Shown one piece after another: positions 60,708 to 64,000 of a stretch of 64,000 nucleotides of DNA; the stretch's first letter is position 1, and each line of letters begins with the position of its first letter. This DNA is from Symbiodinium natans (lineage: Eukaryota; Sar; Dinophyceae; Suessiales; Symbiodiniaceae). The translations under genes were made by a program, and so were the position numbers. Location: NCBI GenBank assembly GCA_905221605.1, contig CAJNDS010000425.1, positions 27,501-91,500 on the forward strand. The letters run 5' to 3'. The notes below the pieces were generated by a model. It ran no database searches, was not told the origin of the DNA, and saw only the letters and a list, made by a program, of their open reading frames with translations.

Positions 60708-60891
60708 GGGATATTCAGAATGATATAACCGCTTTGGATGCATTTACTTAAGCTCTGCTTGTCAGCTGTTTAGACAAATAACTTGGAACCTAGAGGTTTG
60801 GGATATTCAGAATGATACAACCGCTTTGGATGAATTTAATTAAGCTCTGCTTGTCAGCTGTTTAGACAAATAAGTTGGAACCTAGAGGTTT
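60708..60891. repeat. 92-bp tandem duplication
   Basis: Two copies starting GGGATATTCAGAATGATA differ at only a few bases. A decayed third start (GGGATATTCACGACGA) is near 60956. No coding frame spans it. Confidence 0.9.
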
Positions 60892-61438
60892 AAGTGAATT
60901 GAATATTTGGCCTTCCGCAGGCGCTTTGAATTCATTTAGACAAACAAATAACGTGGGATATTCACGACGACACCACATACAATTCCTATTTACCCTGGTC
61001 TTGAGGGTTTGGGGTTTAGGGTTTAGGGTTTAGGGAGCACCCAAGTACCGGGAAGTTCCCCCCGCTCCCCCCCCCCCACCGCCGCCGCCCCAAGCCCTTC
61101 AGGGTTTAGGGGTTAGGGTTCAGGGTTTAGGCTTCAGGGTTCAGGGTTCAGGGTTTAGGGTTTATGGTTTAGGGTTGAGGCTCCACCCCACCTCGCTTTG
61201 CATTCTGGCTGCTTGGCGGCCTGATGGATGTCGTGTTGTGACTGGAGGAGGTGTAGTAATACCAAGGCTCTCGGCGTTTAGGGTTCAGGTCGCCCGCAGC
61301 AGCCCACTCACGATATGCAGAGCGTCTTCAAGCTGCCGACGCCTGTTTTGGCTTTCAGACCTAGTCGCCGGCACGCTTGGTGCTGGTAGACCCGTAGGAT
61401 CCTAGGCAAGCAGCGAACTTTTGAGGCTTCGGCTCGCC
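60892..61438. other. 5' flank of the GST gene
   Basis: TTTAGGG-like units at 61012-61035 and 61095-61175, a C-rich tract (61060-61090), and unique sequence. No supported exon. Confidence 0.35.
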
Positions 61439-63104
61439 ATGAAAATCTACACCATGCCTATCTCCCAGCCCGCGCGGGCTCTGTCCTGGGCCTGTGCCTG
61501 CGAAGGCGCGGGTTTCCTGTGTGTTTGCTGGGACTCTTCGCGCAAAGTGGAGAGAAGAATCACTAGTCACTAGGACCTAATATAGGGGTCGGAATACTTG
61601 CTAATGGTATTCCGGTATGGTCCCTAGATACCTATACGATCATACCCCCCTGCCCCAAGCCTTATTCTCATTTCCCATTATTCAGGGCCCATATTAGGAA
61701 CCCTGCTCGGTACGTCCATCGGAAGCCAGTCTCAGTCTCTAGTAACATTCCTTGGCCTGCCCTTCGGAATGGGAGCTTACGATATGAGGGGTACCTTACT
61801 GGGTCCTTATTGTAAGGAGATCCTACTAATTGGGGGTCCTATGTTGGGGGGTCCCCTATTTTCGTAAACCCGAGTTGCCCTGAGGCACCCCGGTGGAGGA
61901 GGTCCAGATCATGCCTGGCAAGGACACGAGAAGCGAGGACTACAAGAAGCAGGGGGCTATTTTTGCAGTTCCCCGCTTGGAGGACACCGGGAATGTAGAA
62001 CTCGGGCCATGTCGCATCTCGTCCAAGTAAGAGGAGCAATAGCAACACTGTCTGTCACTGTCTAGGGTTTAATTTAGGGTTCAGGGTTAGGCTTTAGGTT
62101 TAGGGAGGGTTTAGGGTTTAGGGTTTAGGGCCCTTATTATGGTTATTGTGGCCTCCTCTGCACCATCATACCTTTCTGACTTTTTTCTGCAAAGCATCTA
62201 CTGTAGGAATCTTTGGCCCGTAGACATTTAATTAGACCCTCCGCACAAGACCCCAAATCCCTCAAGCCCAATCTCCGATAACCCTTGGGGACTACATGAA
62301 TGCTTAAAAGGGTTTCGGGTTCAGTGTCCAGGGTTTTGGGTTTAGGGTTTTGGGTTTAGGGTTTAGGGTTTAGGGTTTAGGGTTTAGGGTTCAGGGCATC
62401 GCATGCGACTCAGAGTGACACAGGAGGACGGCTTCATCCTCAACGAAAGCCACGCGATCATGGCGCAACTGGACCGAAAGACAGCAAGGAACTCTCAGGA
62501 CTCAGGAACCCCTAAGCAAAAAGCCCCTTTCAAGGTTTAGGGTTTAGGGCTTAGGGTTTAGGGTTTAGGGTTTAGGGTTTAGGGTTTAAGGGTTTAAGGG
62601 TTTGGGGTTTAGGGTTTAGGGTTTAGGGGTTGGGGTTTAGACTTAAAACACAAACACAAAAACCTAAAGGAACCTGTAAAGGAACCCCTAAGAAAACCTC
62701 TTTAAGGAACCCTTAAGGAACCCTTAAGGAACCCTTAAGGAACCCTTAAGGAACCCCTAACCGACGCTGTTTCGAGGTACCTCGGCGACCGATTTAACTG
62801 GAAGCTCTATCCCAAAGAGCCTCGCACGCGTGCACGATCCTTGTCTTTGTTAAAACCGGCTTCGCTGCGAGAGTCTGCCCTGAACACACTCCTTTTTGGA
62901 ACACGATGGGCTGCCAGAGGCAGAAAAGGGGCAGAAGAGGCTTTTTACGATGTCTGGTGCCGGAAACTCTGAACCCTAAGCCGCCTGTCCAAGAAAGGAG
63001 TCCACCAGTACATGAACTGGCACCACCAGAACACGCGCCGCATTACCATCGCCCTCTTCGCACCGGTGATGAGACCGGATATGCAGATACTTGCGTCGCC
63101 ATGA
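61439..63104 (+). CDS. theta-like glutathione S-transferase, five small exons (3' end unresolved)
   Basis: Proposed join: 61439-61511, 61885-61994, 62424-62464, 62777-62829, 62998-63104; all junctions keep phase. GSTs conjugate glutathione to electrophiles in the cytosol. The N-terminal thioredoxin-like domain is complete: MKIYTMPISQPARALSWACA with Ser9 in the SQP position of the theta catalytic Ser, cis-Pro motif AVPRLED (Pro54), and the glutathione-binding NESHAIMAYL (Glu69-Ser70, split over exons 3/4). The helical domain begins WKLYPKEPRTR then VHQYMNWHHQNTRR. Donors are GTTTCC, GTAGAA, GC (62465) and GTGCAC; all acceptors are AG|G. Reading on reaches TGA at 63102 after only 127 residues, about half a normal GST, so exon 5 probably ends earlier and more exons follow. 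An AG 17 bases before ATG could be a spliced-leader acceptor. Family assignment strong, C-terminus open. Confidence 0.85.
62532..62760. repeat. TTTAGGG block and 11-bp AAGGAACCCTT repeats inside GST intron 3
   Basis: Telomere-like units at 62532-62640 are followed by about six 11-bp units (62690-62760). They fill most of the 312-bp GC-AG intron. Confidence 0.9.
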
Positions 63105-63596
63105 GCAAAACTGTGATCTTGTTGAAAACGCTTAGCCCGAATCCCCAAACCTAAACCCCTAAACCCTATACCCCTACACCCCTAAACCCCCGAAAGCCCA
63201 ACTTCCTCGGACTCCTAGAGGGCAAGGCGGGCAAAGCCCCAACCCTAAACCCTTAACCCTTAACCCTAAACCTAAACCCTAGACCCTAGACCCTTAACCC
63301 CAAACCGTAAACCCTTAGCCCTAAACCCAAACCCTAAACCCCATCGGAGTGAGGATACCGCAGCCTACGATTGATATGTGGATGAAGGCCTGGGCGACTC
63401 TGTCTCCACAGCTTGGTGTGCTTTAAAGGCGCAAGTGATCTGTTTAGGGTGTAGGGTTCAGGGTTTAGGGTTTAGGGTTTAGACTTAGCTGCTTCGGTAC
63501 GCGCGTGCCGGCGTCCCTTACGCGCGTCCTAGAAACTTGCGTCTTCAGCACGCACGTCCTGAAATCAAGAGCAACTCTGCGCAGAAAGGGACTGTC
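63105..63596. other. downstream of GST: repeats and possible further exons
   Basis: Degenerate CCCTAAA units (63145-63190, 63240-63340). Two islands are peptide-like (KPNFLGLLEGKAGKAP near 63200; VRIPQPTIDMWMKAWATLSP near 63352), but neither could be fitted with confidence to a GST C-terminus. Confidence 0.3.
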
Positions 63597-64000
63597 CCCA
63601 TGCGTTTTCAGGCCCTGTAATTAAGAACGCACACCCGAAACCCTGCACCCTGAACCCGAAGGCTCCGTGCATTTTCCAGGCCTCTTAAAATGCACAGAGC
63701 TTTTGCAGACAGTGCAGAGCCTTCCGGATGGGCCTCATGAGGTTTTTTTTGGGTTCCTGGGGGGCGAAAAAGCCTCGGTTTTTCACACGGTCCTCTGCGG
63801 CCCCAAGCCCGAAACCTCCCGTGCATTTTCCAGGCCACCCAAAACGCACAGAGCCTGCTGGGACAGCACAGAGTGCGGTCTTTTAGGAGTTCTGGGGGGG
63901 AATCATTTGGAAAAAGCGCACACAGTCCTTGCGGCCCTCAACCCAAAACCCTGAACCGAAAGCTCCCGTGCATTTTCCAGGCCCCCCAAAACGCACAGAG
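63597..64000. repeat. tandem repeat of about 150 bp running off the window
   Basis: CCGTGCATTTTCCAGGCC starts units at 63665, 63819 and 63966 (steps 154 and 147), each followed by AAAA(T/C)GCACAGAG. A decayed earlier copy starts near 63598. Each unit ends in a degenerate CCGAAA/CCCTGAA piece. Confidence 0.85.

Noticed and set aside
1-64000. tRNA, rRNA, snRNA or spliced-leader RNA genes
   Set aside because: No cloverleaf, rRNA core or recognisable spliced-leader sequence was seen on either strand by eye.

Overview
The window looks like nuclear DNA of a dinoflagellate, most likely Symbiodiniaceae-like. Four things point there. (1) The heptamer TTTAGGG / CCCTAAA (Arabidopsis-type telomere unit) is scattered over nearly the whole 64 kb in both orientations. 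(2) Coding islands are short, flanked by AG acceptors and GT or GC donors, and all those I could read are on the + strand, as expected of one-way dinoflagellate gene arrays. (3) An intronless gene encodes a ubiquitin-like head followed by VxTWG-type RCC1 repeats, a family I associate with Symbiodinium-type genomes. (4) No bacterial operons, ribosome binding sites or phage genes were seen. The species cannot be fixed from sequence reading alone.

Layout. 1-11 kb: telomere-like blocks, a 2.1 kb compound minisatellite (7.67-9.77 kb), a 21-bp array with internal inversion (9.84-10.2 kb), several terminal-inverted-repeat (TIR) elements and a few exons. 11-20 kb: a run of small + strand exons, some charged and helix-prone, others proline-rich. 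21-25 kb: a multi-exon HECT E3 ubiquitin ligase; I could join five exons, in phase, to the catalytic cysteine and a stop. 25-28 kb: isolated exons. 29.1-30.7 kb: an intronless, Cys-rich, single-pass membrane protein. 32-39 kb: exons rich in Lys/Arg, Asp/Ser or Ala/Pro. 40-48 kb: isolated exons and long stretches with no recognisable gene. 49.7-53 kb: a higher-order tandem array with a unit of about 343 bp. 54.8-56.1 kb: the UBL-RCC1 gene. 56.7-60 kb: more exons. 61.4-63.1 kb: a theta-like glutathione S-transferase (GST) in five tiny exons. The last 400 bp is a tandem repeat that runs off the window.

The main biological point is how introns are built. Telomere-like blocks fill introns in both orientations. 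One 96-bp HECT intron is made almost entirely of CCCTAAA units and lies in a 19-bp direct repeat of coding sequence, with a GC-AG boundary. A TIR element at 32.17 kb coincides with what reads as a complete intron. Related hairpin elements elsewhere carry 7-8 bp direct repeats like target-site duplications. Together these suggest intron gain by mobile or templated insertion, followed by growth of telomere-like repeats.

Exon calls outside the four named genes rest on reading frame, splice dinucleotides and peptide-like composition only, and should be treated as candidates.
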